Shown: piece after piece, positions 1 to 8,751 of the stretch
How the letters are laid out: every line of letters starts with the position of its first letter
How positions within the stretch are numbered: the stretch's first letter is position 1
NCBI GenBank assembly: GCA_016929775.1
Contig: JAFGIE010000126.1
Location: 1-43,109, forward strand
DNA length: 43,109 bases
Direction: 5' to 3'
From: Anaerolineae bacterium
GTDB taxonomy: Bacteria > Chloroflexota > Anaerolineae > JAFGEY01
The notes under the pieces: model-generated
What the model saw: the letters and a program-made list of their open reading frames with translations, nothing else
Databases searched by the model: none
Told to the model about the DNA's origin: nothing
Program-made: the position numbers and the translations under genes

Positions 1-261
1 GGCTTAGTGCATAGTGGGCCCGGTTGGCAGGCTGGGCTCTTGACTGCGCGCGCAGATCGAGACCCTGCGCCGGATCGAAGCGGGCTTGGCTTAGTGCATA
101 GCCGGCTCCGCTGACCAACCGGGCTCCTGGCTGCGCGCGCAGATCGAAACCCTGCGCCGGATCGAAGCGGGCTTGGCTTAGTGCATCTCCGGCTCCGCTG
201 ACCAGCCGGGCTCCTGGCTGCGCGCGCAGATCGAAACCCTGCGCCGGACGGGAGCGGGTAG
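1..261. repeat. 87-bp tandem repeat, three copies
   Basis: Three head-to-tail copies begin at positions 1, 88 and 175, each opening with GGCTTAGTGCAT. Copies 2 and 3 are almost identical; copy 1 differs mainly in its first third, and copy 3 diverges at its last dozen bases. The unit length is a multiple of three, but the frames I followed hit stop codons early (for example TGA at 115-117 and TAG inside the GCTTAG of each unit), so I do not see a coding repeat. Each unit contains GCGCGCGCAGATCGA. The array may continue upstream of the window. From 262 to 393 I see no gene and no clear promoter, only the ribosome binding site of the next gene at 381-388. Confidence 0.85.
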
Positions 262-393
262 GGCTCGGCTGGGGGGCGTGAGGCCCGAGTAGGAACCGGG
301 GGCGGTGCGGGCGCGCGTCGAAGCGCGTCCTCGCCGCTTCCTTGCACAGGGCGGTGCGTTGCGGGAGGGGAGTGCGCGCAGGAAGGAGCGAGC

Positions 394-2139
394 GTGCCGG
401 GTCTGAGGCGCTGGCTGGGCGGGCAGGGGGGATGGATCCGCGCGCCTGTGCTTCGCTTGTGCCTGATCCTGGCGCTGTACGTCGCGCTGCTCCTGCCGAC
501 GGTCGGTCGACAGGGCATCTCGTGGGACGAGCAGACCGATCTCCTCATTGCCCAGTCGTACCTGTCCCAGACCGGTGGGTGGTTCGTGGGCTCCACCTCC
601 GACCCGAGCCAGACGCGGCTCCCCATGGCGACCGTCGCAGCGCTGTGGGCGCTCTCTGACTCGCAGAGTCTGTATACCGGACGATTGGTGAGCTGTGCCG
701 TGGGGGCGCTGACTCTGGTCGGCGTGTACGTCTACTGCACACGCGCCCACACCTCTGGGACCGGCCTCACTGCTTGCCTGATCCTGGCTGCAAGTCCATT
801 CTACCTCTCTTTCGCACGTGTGGCGTTCACCGAGACGGACGTCTATGTCGCGTGCGCAGTGGCGTGGGTGCTCGTCGGTATGTCACGGCTTTGCGAACGC
901 GGGACGCTGGGCTGGGCGCTGTTCGTCGCGGTCACGCTCGGGCTGGCGATCTCTGCCAAGTTCACGGCAGTGAGCCTCCTGCCAGCAGTGGCGGTCGAGC
1001 TCTGGCTGCGTCCCGTGTCGCCGCGGGCAGAGGACGCGTCGCGGCGGGTTGACGTGGGGCGGGCGGGCATAGTCGTGGGCCTCGCCGCCGTAGCCACAGT
1101 CGACGCGCTGCTGCGCGTACGCGCTGTCACGGCTCGGGCGGATCCCGCGTGGTGCGCCTACATCGCTCCCTTTGCGCTGTGGACGATGGTGGTCGTTTGG
1201 GCGCTGATGCACCGTAGGCAAAGGGTCTCGCTGCGAGCGAGCGCGTTCGGCGTGCTCGCTTTGGCCTTGACGACGTCCGCGCTCGTCCCGCCGGTACACC
1301 TCACCAACCCAGCGATCCTGGATGCACTCCTCGACCGTTTGCGCAACGAGATGGGGGTTGGCGTGCCCTTCATGGTCGAGGCGGGCGCGCTGCACGTCGG
1401 GTGCGTGCTCTTCAAGTCGAGCTTGCCTCTGGGGGTGGGGCTGCTACTCGCCCCAGTGGTAGCAGCCTGGCAGGCGCGCCGGCGGGTGACGGTCCGGTTC
1501 CCGCTACTGGCCCTGTTCGCCTATGCTGGGGGGCTGCTGGCGCTCCCGATCGCGCAGACGTTCTATGCCGTGCCGCTGTTGCCGGTCCTGGCGGTGCTCG
1601 CAGCGGACCACTACCAGCGGCTGCGTGCATCGAGGCGCGCTCTGGCGGACTGGGCGGGCGCATTGGTCATGTGCTGGCTCGTGGTCGACCTGTTCCGCTG
1701 CTATCCCGACTACAACCTGAACGGCTACCAGTACGTGGGCAGCCGCATGCTCTTGGGGCGTTCGTCGATCGGCTACCGGAGCGTTGTCCAGACGCCGTCT
1801 GATGGCGTCGAGCAGCTGGCACGCTGGATCGACGAGAACGTCGCACCCGACGAGCGGGTCGCGGCATGCGTCAACCCCTGGCACATCGTGCGCGCCGTGC
1901 TGCCCGATCCGGGTTTCGTGCTCGTCGACGTCAGGGAACAGGGCCTGTCGACGCGCCCCGACTACCTGATCACGCACATCAACTGCGAGATCCAGCACGG
2001 GTGGGGGACCGACGACCCCCGCGGGGACGTCTTTCGGGCTCCCTATGACGTGGACGAGCGAGACGCGAACTATCGCAAGATCGGCAGCGTCGAGCGGGCG
2101 TTTGGGCTCGAGGTGGCGAGCATCTGGCAGAGAGAGTGA
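394..2139 (+). CDS. GT39-type (PMT/ArnT-like) membrane glycosyltransferase
   Basis: Probable integral-membrane GT-C glycosyltransferase of 581 aa that would transfer a sugar from a polyprenyl-phosphate donor on the outer face of the membrane. After a first hydrophobic segment (about residues 20-36) comes GISWDEQTD with the acidic pair D45-E46, the position where GT39/GT83 enzymes carry their catalytic acidic residue. Multiple hydrophobic segments follow to about residue 440, and then a soluble tail (about 450-581) of the type seen at the extracytoplasmic end of these proteins. The GTG start at 394 is supported by GGAAGGAG at 381-388. The acceptor cannot be read from sequence. It stands alone, 122 bases before the next gene. 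The family call is firm at fold level and weak at substrate level. Confidence 0.8.
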   Translation: MPGLRRWLGGQGGWIRAPVLRLCLILALYVALLLPTVGRQGISWDEQTDLLIAQSYLSQTGGWFVGSTSDPSQTRLPMATVAALWALSDSQSLYTGRLVSCAVGALTLVGVYVYCTRAHTSGTGLTACLILAASPFYLSFARVAFTETDVYVACAVAWVLVGMSRLCERGTLGWALFVAVTLGLAISAKFTAVSLLPAVAVELWLRPVSPRAEDASRRVDVGRAGIVVGLAAVATVDALLRVRAVTARADPAWCAYIAPFALWTMVVVWALMHRRQRVSLRASAFGVLALALTTSALVPPVHLTNPAILDALLDRLRNEMGVGVPFMVEAGALHVGCVLFKSSLPLGVGLLLAPVVAAWQARRRVTVRFPLLALFAYAGGLLALPIAQTFYAVPLLPVLAVLAADHYQRLRASRRALADWAGALVMCWLVVDLFRCYPDYNLNGYQYVGSRMLLGRSSIGYRSVVQTPSDGVEQLARWIDENVAPDERVAACVNPWHIVRAVLPDPGFVLVDVREQGLSTRPDYLITHINCEIQHGWGTDDPRGDVFRAPYDVDERDANYRKIGSVERAFGLEVASIWQRE

Positions 2140-2261
2140 TCCCGGTTGGGCGCGACACGCGCCGCGATTGGGTTGCGGTGGCGCCGACGCCGTTCCGCCC
2201 GCCGCAGCGCGCAGGACAGAACGCGGACGAGTTCGTCTGACACTCAGAAAGGAGAACAAGG

Positions 2262-4820
2262 ATGGACGCGAGAGGCAAGCTGGTAGGTCGCGCTGGGCCC
2301 GGTGAGATGATCGAGCCTTGGTTGATCTTGGGGCCATTCTACCAGGATCTGTCGGCCCACGTGCAGGGCCTGACGATGTACGAGCGCCCAGGCGCGACGG
2401 TGGGGCGCGACGCGATGGTGCAGATCGCCCGGGAGGCGGGCGACGTCCTGATGTCCGTGCCCCACGAGGGCATGACGGTTACCTGGCGCGGCATGGAGGC
2501 GTGCTGGCGCCTGGTCCGCCGCCCAGAGAAGTACCTGTCTTGGGGACGCTATAATATCTCGAACCACCTAGGGGCGGCGTTCCTGTCCACGATAGTCGTC
2601 CCAGACGCTCCCGGCACGCAGCAGCTGCGCCTGGTGACGCGCATCACGTCCCGCGCGATCGTCTGCCTCAATGGTCGGGTGATCTATGACACCCAGGAAC
2701 ACGTGGCAGAACGGGCGGATGGCAGCCACGTCTACCGGTTCGCCGCCGCGCTGCAAGCCGGCAACAACGCGCTGACCGTGGGCCTGTTCAGGCTAGGGCG
2801 CATGGCCCAGGTCGGGTTGCGGTTGGAGACGTTGGACGGCGGGCTAGCGGTGTCTGTCCCGATCGGCGATGAACGGACGCTCGATGAGCGGGTCGCCGTG
2901 GAACAAGAGCTAGCGGGCCTGCGCCTCGCGCGGGACGTCTTTTACCCCGAGCATCGTGTGGGCATCCGCCTGCTGCGCGCCCCTGCACTGCCCGTCCGCG
3001 TACGGCTGCTGTCTGCGGAGGGAGAGGTGCTGCGCGAGGGCAGCGCCGCCGAGGCGGGCACGCTCGCGCTCTGCCAAGGCAGCGAGATCCCCGACGGCAG
3101 CTATACGATCGACTGCACGTGGCACGACGCGGGCGGGCAGCCGATCACCGGCGTTGCCTACGAGATCCACAAGGTGAGCCCGGTCATCGCGCCCGCCGGG
3201 TACGATCGCTTGCCTGAGCGCAAGCGGTTGGTGCTGGAGCACTATGCCGCAAACCAAGAGCGACGTCCGATCTGGACCGAGGTCGCCCGCTACGCGCTCG
3301 GTCGCTATGACCAGGTGGACGAGGGCGTGATTCGCGAGACCTGTGCGTTCATCGCAGCGCGCAAAGACTGCGCGGATTTTGTGATCCAGGGGATCCTGCG
3401 CCTCATGTACTGGGAGCGAGAGGAACGGCGCTTGAGCCTCGAGGTCAACGCGCTCATGAAGGACACGGTCCTGGGGTTCAAGTACTGGGTCGACGAGCCC
3501 GGCGACACGGTCATGTACATGGGTTCCGAGAACCATCGCCTGCTGTTCCACGTGGCAGAGTGGATGGCTGGGCAGCTGTTCCCGACCGAAGAGTTCACGA
3601 ACAGCCGGCAGCGGGGGCTGTATCACGCGACCAAGGGCCGGATGTACATCACCGAGTGGCTCCGCCAGCGGGGGCGGTTTGGGTTTGACGAGTGGCACTC
3701 GAACTCGTACTACCCGGTCAGCATTGCGCCGATCGTCAACGTGTACGATTTCGCGATCTATGAGGACGACAAGCTGCGCCAGATGGCGGGCGCGGTGCTC
3801 GACTATGCCTTCTATAACCTCGCCGCGGATGCGTTCGAGGGCGTCTTTGGCACGACGCACGGTCGAAGCTATGGCATCTATGTCAAGTATCCCGACTACG
3901 AGGGCACCTCGGCTACGTGCTGGCTGCTGTACGGCACGGGATCCCTGACCCAGGGGACGAGCGGCATGGCGCCGGTCACAATCGCCACCAGCCGGTACAG
4001 GCTGCCCAAAATCCTGTCCGACATTGCCACCGATCGCGAGGCTGTGGTCGAGGCCAAAGTGCGGCAGGGGCTGCTGCGCGGCACGGCGCCCAGCGCCGAC
4101 ATGATCGTGTACCGCACGCCCGACTATATGCTCTCCGGGCTCCAGGATCACCGCAAAGGCGAGTACGAGTCGTCGACGCACGTCGCGCAAGTGACGCTGG
4201 GCAACAAGGTGGTCCTCTTTTGGTCGTGCCCGCACACGAGCGGAGAGGGCTCGGGCCTGCGCCCCGACTACTGGTCGGGGCACACCACGCTCCCGCGCGT
4301 CGTCCAGCACAAGAACGTGATGGCCCTTACGTGGCGCCTGACCGAGTACGCGTGGATGACTCACTGCTTCTTCGAGCAGGAGCGCTTTGACGAGGTGCGG
4401 TATGCCGGCAACTGGGCCTTTGCCCGCGTGGGCGCTGGCTATGTCGGCGTCTACTCCCAGGGGGGGCTGCGGATCGGCGATCAGGGCCCCTATGCGGGGC
4501 GCGAGCTGCTGTGTGATGCGCCTGAGAACACGTGGCTCGTCGAGTGCGGGCGGCAGGCCGATTGGGGATCGTTCGATGCGTTCGTCACAGCCCTCTCCGC
4601 GGCAGAGGTCACGTCCGCTGAGGACACGATCGCCTACCTCTCGCCCTCCATCGGGCGCTTGGTGACGGGCTGGGACATCGATCCCACGGTGGAAGGGCAG
4701 GCGATCCAGCTGCACGGCTATCCATTGGTCGAGAGCCCGTGGGCGTTCAGCCGCTTCGGGTCGGGCGAGATGACGATTCGGTACGGGGAGGAGACGTACG
4801 AGCTCTGGTTCAACCAATAG
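2262..4820 (+). CDS. Large polysaccharide-lyase-like (alpha/alpha toroid) protein, uncharacterised
   Basis: An 852-aa protein that I do not recognise as a named enzyme. Its architecture resembles toroid-plus-beta-sandwich polysaccharide lyases. The N-terminal third contains a jelly-roll-like stretch (about 105-195), the middle is helical (about 305-600), and the C-terminal third is beta-rich. Candidate active-site motifs are GSENH (E423, N424, H425) and EWHSNSYY (residues 477-484); Asn/His and Tyr are the residue types used by heparinase- and alginate-lyase-like enzymes. No signal peptide is visible, so it is probably cytoplasmic. ATG 2262 follows AGAAAGGAG at 2247-2255. A strong hairpin follows the gene at 4887-4916. 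The lyase assignment is inference from motifs and fold pattern. A sugar-processing enzyme of another class is possible. Confidence 0.6.
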   Translation: MDARGKLVGRAGPGEMIEPWLILGPFYQDLSAHVQGLTMYERPGATVGRDAMVQIAREAGDVLMSVPHEGMTVTWRGMEACWRLVRRPEKYLSWGRYNISNHLGAAFLSTIVVPDAPGTQQLRLVTRITSRAIVCLNGRVIYDTQEHVAERADGSHVYRFAAALQAGNNALTVGLFRLGRMAQVGLRLETLDGGLAVSVPIGDERTLDERVAVEQELAGLRLARDVFYPEHRVGIRLLRAPALPVRVRLLSAEGEVLREGSAAEAGTLALCQGSEIPDGSYTIDCTWHDAGGQPITGVAYEIHKVSPVIAPAGYDRLPERKRLVLEHYAANQERRPIWTEVARYALGRYDQVDEGVIRETCAFIAARKDCADFVIQGILRLMYWEREERRLSLEVNALMKDTVLGFKYWVDEPGDTVMYMGSENHRLLFHVAEWMAGQLFPTEEFTNSRQRGLYHATKGRMYITEWLRQRGRFGFDEWHSNSYYPVSIAPIVNVYDFAIYEDDKLRQMAGAVLDYAFYNLAADAFEGVFGTTHGRSYGIYVKYPDYEGTSATCWLLYGTGSLTQGTSGMAPVTIATSRYRLPKILSDIATDREAVVEAKVRQGLLRGTAPSADMIVYRTPDYMLSGLQDHRKGEYESSTHVAQVTLGNKVVLFWSCPHTSGEGSGLRPDYWSGHTTLPRVVQHKNVMALTWRLTEYAWMTHCFFEQERFDEVRYAGNWAFARVGAGYVGVYSQGGLRIGDQGPYAGRELLCDAPENTWLVECGRQADWGSFDAFVTALSAAEVTSAEDTIAYLSPSIGRLVTGWDIDPTVEGQAIQLHGYPLVESPWAFSRFGSGEMTIRYGEETYELWFNQ

Positions 4821-4886
4821 CGGGCGCTGCCCCGCGGGTTCAGGAGGGGGGCGTGCTGTGCGACGAGCCGCCCTCTTCGCAGCGCT

Positions 4887-4916
4887 CTCGTCCCTACGCT
4901 CCCGCGTGGGGACGAG
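4887..4916. terminator. Strong 13-bp hairpin after the lyase-like gene
   Basis: CTCGTCCCTACGC (4887-4899) pairs with GCGTGGGGACGAG (4904-4916) around a four-base loop, with one T-G wobble. It lies 67 bases after the upstream stop codon and 29 bases before the -35 box of the nifJ promoter, which suits a terminator that insulates nifJ. There is no T-run on either side, so Rho-independent termination is not certain. Confidence 0.5.
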
Positions 4917-4944
4917 CAGCAGGACCTTCTCTCCGCCGTCGGCT

Positions 4945-4973
4945 TTGACAAGCAGGCCGAATGGGGGTAGAAT
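4945..4973 (+). promoter_or_regulatory. Sigma-70-type promoter for nifJ
   Basis: TTGACA (4945-4950) and TAGAAT (4968-4973) are separated by exactly 17 bases. Transcription would begin near 4980 and give a leader of roughly 120 bases before the nifJ start at 5099. It is among the best consensus matches in the window. Confidence 0.75.
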
Positions 4974-5006
4974 TGCTGCTTGGCAAGTCGGTGACTTTCA
5001 CGAGCG

Positions 5007-5041
5007 AGGTTAGGTGGAAAGCGCTGTCCTTGACCTAACCT
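5007..5041. promoter_or_regulatory. Perfect 9-bp inverted repeat in the nifJ leader
   Basis: AGGTTAGGT (5007-5015) and its exact complement ACCTAACCT (5033-5041) flank a 17-base spacer. The dyad lies about 27 bases downstream of the inferred transcription start and is followed by TGTTTTG. It could be an operator for a dimeric regulator, or an RNA hairpin that attenuates transcription into nifJ. The sequence does not tell which. Confidence 0.5.
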
Positions 5042-5098
5042 TGTTTTGTGCTTGGTGGCGAGGTGGTAGGCCTTCAAAGACGAAAGGGGAACGGTTTT

Positions 5099-8000
5099 AT
5101 GGCTCGCGAGATGGTAACCATTGACGCGAACACGGGCGCAGCGACGATCGCACACGCGCTGAGCGAGGTGATCGCGATCTATCCGATCACGCCCTCTTCC
5201 TCGATGGGCGAATTGGCCGACGAGCTTTCGGCCAAAGGCGTGATGAACATCTGGGGAACCGTGCCCAATGTGACGGAGATGCAGTCGGAGGCGGGCGCAG
5301 CTGCCGCCGTGCACGGTGCATTGGCGACGGGCGCACTGACGACGACGTTCACGGCGTCGCAGGGCCTGCTCTTGATGATCCCCAATATGTACAAGATCGC
5401 AGGCGAACTGCTGCCAACGGTGTTCCACGTGTCGGCGCGGTCCGTGGCGGCTCAGGCGCTGTCCATTTTTGGCGATCACAGCGATGTGATGGCGGTGCGC
5501 GCGACCGGGTTCGGTCTGCTCGCGTCGAACAATGGGCAGGAAGTGATCGACATGGCGTGCATCGCGACGGCAGCTTCCCTGGAGGCGCGCGTGCCGTTTG
5601 TGCACTTTTTCGACGGCTTCCGGACGTCGAGCGAGGTCCAGAAGGTCGAGATGCTCGATCACGACGACCTGCGGGCGATGGTGGAGGATGAGTACGTGCT
5701 GGCGCACCGCGGGCGGGGCATGAGCCCGGAGAACCCCGTGCTGCGCGGCACGGCGCAGAACCCGGACATCTTTTTCGCCGCACGCGAAACGGTCAACAAG
5801 TACTATGACGCCACTCCAGCGATCGTGCTCAAGTACATGGACCGCTTTGCAGGGCTGACGGGGCGCCAGTACAACTTGTTTGACTATGTGGGCGCGCCGG
5901 ACGCAGAGCGCGTCGTGGTGATGATGGGCTCTGGCGCCGAGGCGATGCAGGAAACGGTGCAGCACCTGGTGCGGAAGGGCGAAAAGGTGGGCCTGGTCAA
6001 GGTGCGCCTGTACCGCCCCTGGTCCACCGAGCACTTGATCGAGGCGCTTCCCAAGACGGTGCGCAAGATCGCGGTACTGGATCGCACCAAGGAGCCCGGT
6101 TCGCAGGGCGAGCCGCTCTACCTCGACGTGCGCACGGCTGTCGGGGAGGCGATGGGCGATGGCACGTTCCAGTTCGAGGGCGACTATCCGACCATCGTCG
6201 GCGGTCGCTATGGCCTCGGATCGGCCGAGTTCCACGCAGGCATGTGCAAGGGCGTGCTGGACAACCTCAAGGCGGATGTGCCCAAGAACCACTTTACGGT
6301 GGGCATCGAAGACGACGTCACGTTCACGAGCTTGGACTATGACCCCACGTTCTATGCCGAACCGGCAGGGACGCACCGCGCCATGTTCTGGGGCCTCGGC
6401 TCGGACGGGACGGTGGGCGCGAACAAGAACTCGATCAAGATCATTGGCGATGCGACCGAGAACTGGGCGCAGGGCTACTTTGAGTACGACTCCAAGAAGG
6501 CGGGGACCTATACCATCTCGCACCTGCGCTTTGGCAAGGACCCGATCCGCAGCACCTACTTGGTCAACCAGGCTGAGTTTGTGGCATGCCACAACTTTAG
6601 CTTCCTCGAGCGCCGCGACATGCTCAGCCCGCTGGTCGAAGGGGGCACGTTCCTGCTCAACAGCCCCTATGGCGCAGACGAGGTGTGGGACCACCTGCCG
6701 CGCGAGGTACAGCAGCAGCTGATCGACAAGAAGGCCAAGTTCTACGTGATCGACGCCTACAGCAAGGCGGACGCGATTGGGCTGGGCGTGCGGATCAACA
6801 CGATCATGCAGGCTGCATTCTTCAAGCTGACAGGCATCCTCCCGGAGGCTGAATCGATCGAACTGATGAAGCAGTTCGCGAAAAAGACCTATGGTCGCTA
6901 CGGCGAGCGCGTGGTCAACATGAACTATGAGGCGATCGAGACCGGCGTGGCTGAGGTCGCCGAGGTCAACGTGCCCGACGAGGCGACGAGCGAGATTCAC
7001 ATGCGCCCGCCGGTCCCCGAAGACGCGCCCGAGTTCGTCCGCGAGGTGCTGGGCGAGATCATTGCCGGGCGAGGCGATGAGCTGCCTGTCTCCAAGCTGC
7101 CGGTAGATGGCACGTATCCCACCGCTACGACCCAGTACGAGAAGCGGAACGTGGCGACCGAGATCCCGGTGTGGGAGCCCGACGCCTGTATCCAGTGCGC
7201 GATGTGCTCGTTGGTCTGCCCGCACGCGGCGATCCGCGTCAAGGCGTACGCGCCCTCGTACCTGGACGACGCGCCCCCGACCTTCAAGTCGATCGACGCA
7301 CGGGGGCGGCAGTACGCGGGCCTCAAGTGGACGGTACAGGTCGCGCCCGAGGACTGCACGGGCTGTGGCGCGTGCGTGTTCACGTGCCCAGGGCGCAAGC
7401 GCGACGCCGAAGGGAACCGGACCGAGACGCGCGCGATCAACATGCATCCGCAGGCCCCACTGCGCGAAGCCGAGGCCGAGAACTTTGCCTACTTTGTCAA
7501 GATCCCCGAGACCGATCCATCGCTCTTTCGTCGGAACACGGTCAAGGGCAGCCAGCTCCTGCGCCCGCTCTTCGAGTTCTCGGGCGCCTGCGCCGGGTGT
7601 GGCGAGACGCCGTACGTCAAGCTGCTCTCGCAGCTGTTTGGCGATCGGGCGATCATTGCCAACGCTACCGGATGCTCGTCGATCTTTGGCGGCAACATGC
7701 CCACCACGCCCTACGCCAAGCGCGAGGATGGGCGAGGCCCGACGTGGAACAACTCGCTCTTTGAGGACGCGGCTGAGCTCGGGCTCGGCATGCGCCTGAC
7801 GGCGGACAAGTTCCAGGAGTATGCGCTGGAACTGCTGGACGAGGTCTATGCGTGTACGTGCGAGCAGTGCGCAAGCAACCACGCGCTCTTTGACGCGATC
7901 AAGGGCGCCGACCAGAGCACGCCGGAGGGGATCGAGCTGCAGCGCGGACGCGTGGAAGCGCTCAAGAAGGTGCTCCAGGCGTGCGGCGGGCACGAGCAGT

Positions 8001-8677
8001 TGCTGTCGATCGCCGACTACTTGGTGCAAAAGTCGGTATGGTCCGTCGGCGGCGATGGATGGGCCTACGACATCGGGTATGGCGGCTTGGACCACGTACT
8101 CGCCTCTGGCAGGAACATCAACATCCTGGTGCTCGACACCGAGATCTATTCGAACACAGGCGGACAGATGTCCAAGGCCACGCCGATCGGCGCCGTGGCG
8201 CGCTTTGCCGCCGCGGGCAAGCCGCTGGGCAAGAAGGACCTGGGCATGATGGCGATGACCTATGGCTCGGTCTATGTCGCGCGTATCTCCATGGGCGCGA
8301 ACCCGGCGCAGGCGGTCCGCGCCTTCGTCGAGGCCGAGTCCTACGATGGCCCGTCGCTGATCATCGCCAACTCGCACTGCCAGCTCCAGGGCATCAATAT
8401 GACCGAGGGCATGAATTACCAAAAGATGTCGGTGGACTCGGGCGCCTGGATCCTGTTCCGCTACGACCCACGGCTCAGGGAACAGGGCCAGAACCCGCTG
8501 CAGCTCGACTCGAAGGAGCCGACCCTGCCGCTGGAGGAGTACATGTACTCGGAGAACCGGTTCCGCGTGCTCACGCGGACGGATCCCGAACGTGCGGCGA
8601 TGCTGCTGCAGGAAGCCAAGGAAGACGTGGCACAGCGATTCAAGATGTACCAGCAGTGGGCAGCGCTCGACCTCTAG
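5099..8677 (+). CDS. nifJ: Pyruvate:ferredoxin (flavodoxin) oxidoreductase
   Basis: Single-chain PFOR of 1192 aa, the full length for the homodimeric type. It oxidises pyruvate and CoA to acetyl-CoA and CO2, passing electrons to ferredoxin or flavodoxin in the cytoplasm. The N-terminal pyrimidine-binding domain carries AIYPITPSSSMGE. A 2[4Fe-4S] ferredoxin domain has CIQCAMCSLVC (C697, C700, C703, C707) and CTGCGACVFTC (C753, C756, C759, C763). The C-terminal TPP domain has GACAGCGETPY, the GDG motif at 985-987 and YSNTGGQMSK. ATG 5099 is chosen because AAAGGGGA sits just before it; an in-frame ATG 17 codons upstream (5048) would add a non-conserved extension. It has its own promoter, a leader dyad and a downstream terminator, so it is probably a separate transcription unit. 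Its presence implies anaerobic or facultatively anaerobic metabolism. Confidence 0.97.
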   Translation: MAREMVTIDANTGAATIAHALSEVIAIYPITPSSSMGELADELSAKGVMNIWGTVPNVTEMQSEAGAAAAVHGALATGALTTTFTASQGLLLMIPNMYKIAGELLPTVFHVSARSVAAQALSIFGDHSDVMAVRATGFGLLASNNGQEVIDMACIATAASLEARVPFVHFFDGFRTSSEVQKVEMLDHDDLRAMVEDEYVLAHRGRGMSPENPVLRGTAQNPDIFFAARETVNKYYDATPAIVLKYMDRFAGLTGRQYNLFDYVGAPDAERVVVMMGSGAEAMQETVQHLVRKGEKVGLVKVRLYRPWSTEHLIEALPKTVRKIAVLDRTKEPGSQGEPLYLDVRTAVGEAMGDGTFQFEGDYPTIVGGRYGLGSAEFHAGMCKGVLDNLKADVPKNHFTVGIEDDVTFTSLDYDPTFYAEPAGTHRAMFWGLGSDGTVGANKNSIKIIGDATENWAQGYFEYDSKKAGTYTISHLRFGKDPIRSTYLVNQAEFVACHNFSFLERRDMLSPLVEGGTFLLNSPYGADEVWDHLPREVQQQLIDKKAKFYVIDAYSKADAIGLGVRINTIMQAAFFKLTGILPEAESIELMKQFAKKTYGRYGERVVNMNYEAIETGVAEVAEVNVPDEATSEIHMRPPVPEDAPEFVREVLGEIIAGRGDELPVSKLPVDGTYPTATTQYEKRNVATEIPVWEPDACIQCAMCSLVCPHAAIRVKAYAPSYLDDAPPTFKSIDARGRQYAGLKWTVQVAPEDCTGCGACVFTCPGRKRDAEGNRTETRAINMHPQAPLREAEAENFAYFVKIPETDPSLFRRNTVKGSQLLRPLFEFSGACAGCGETPYVKLLSQLFGDRAIIANATGCSSIFGGNMPTTPYAKREDGRGPTWNNSLFEDAAELGLGMRLTADKFQEYALELLDEVYACTCEQCASNHALFDAIKGADQSTPEGIELQRGRVEALKKVLQACGGHEQLLSIADYLVQKSVWSVGGDGWAYDIGYGGLDHVLASGRNINILVLDTEIYSNTGGQMSKATPIGAVARFAAAGKPLGKKDLGMMAMTYGSVYVARISMGANPAQAVRAFVEAESYDGPSLIIANSHCQLQGINMTEGMNYQKMSVDSGAWILFRYDPRLREQGQNPLQLDSKEPTLPLEEYMYSENRFRVLTRTDPERAAMLLQEAKEDVAQRFKMYQQWAALDL

Positions 8678-8695
8678 CGCAGCCCGGCTGATCGC

Positions 8696-8737
8696 AAAGG
8701 GGTAGCAGCGGCAGCACGCCGCCGCTACCCCTTTTTT
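8696..8737 (+). terminator. Intrinsic terminator after nifJ
   Basis: AAAGGGGTAGC (8696-8706) pairs with GCTACCCCTTT (8724-8734). Inside it GCGGC (8708-8712) pairs with GCCGC (8718-8722) around a five-base loop, with one A/C mismatch. A run of six T (8732-8737) follows. This is a textbook Rho-independent terminator. Its T-run directly abuts the GGAGGG ribosome binding site of upp. Confidence 0.88.
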
Positions 8738-8751
8738 GGAGGGAGCGCCGC

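Noticed and set aside
1..261. CRISPR array
   Set aside because: The units are contiguous 87-bp copies without variable spacers between short repeats, so this is a simple tandem repeat.
2550..2555. TATAAT inside the lyase-like gene as a promoter
   Set aside because: No -35-like hexamer lies 16-18 bases upstream, and no gene starts nearby on that strand.
2910..4817. 635-codon antisense open frame over the lyase-like gene
   Set aside because: Same GC-driven shadow effect; the plus-strand frame has the ribosome binding site and a folded-protein pattern.
5048..5098. 17-codon N-terminal extension of nifJ from the upstream ATG
   Set aside because: A Shine-Dalgarno sequence lies inside the extension right before the ATG at 5099, where PFOR homology begins.
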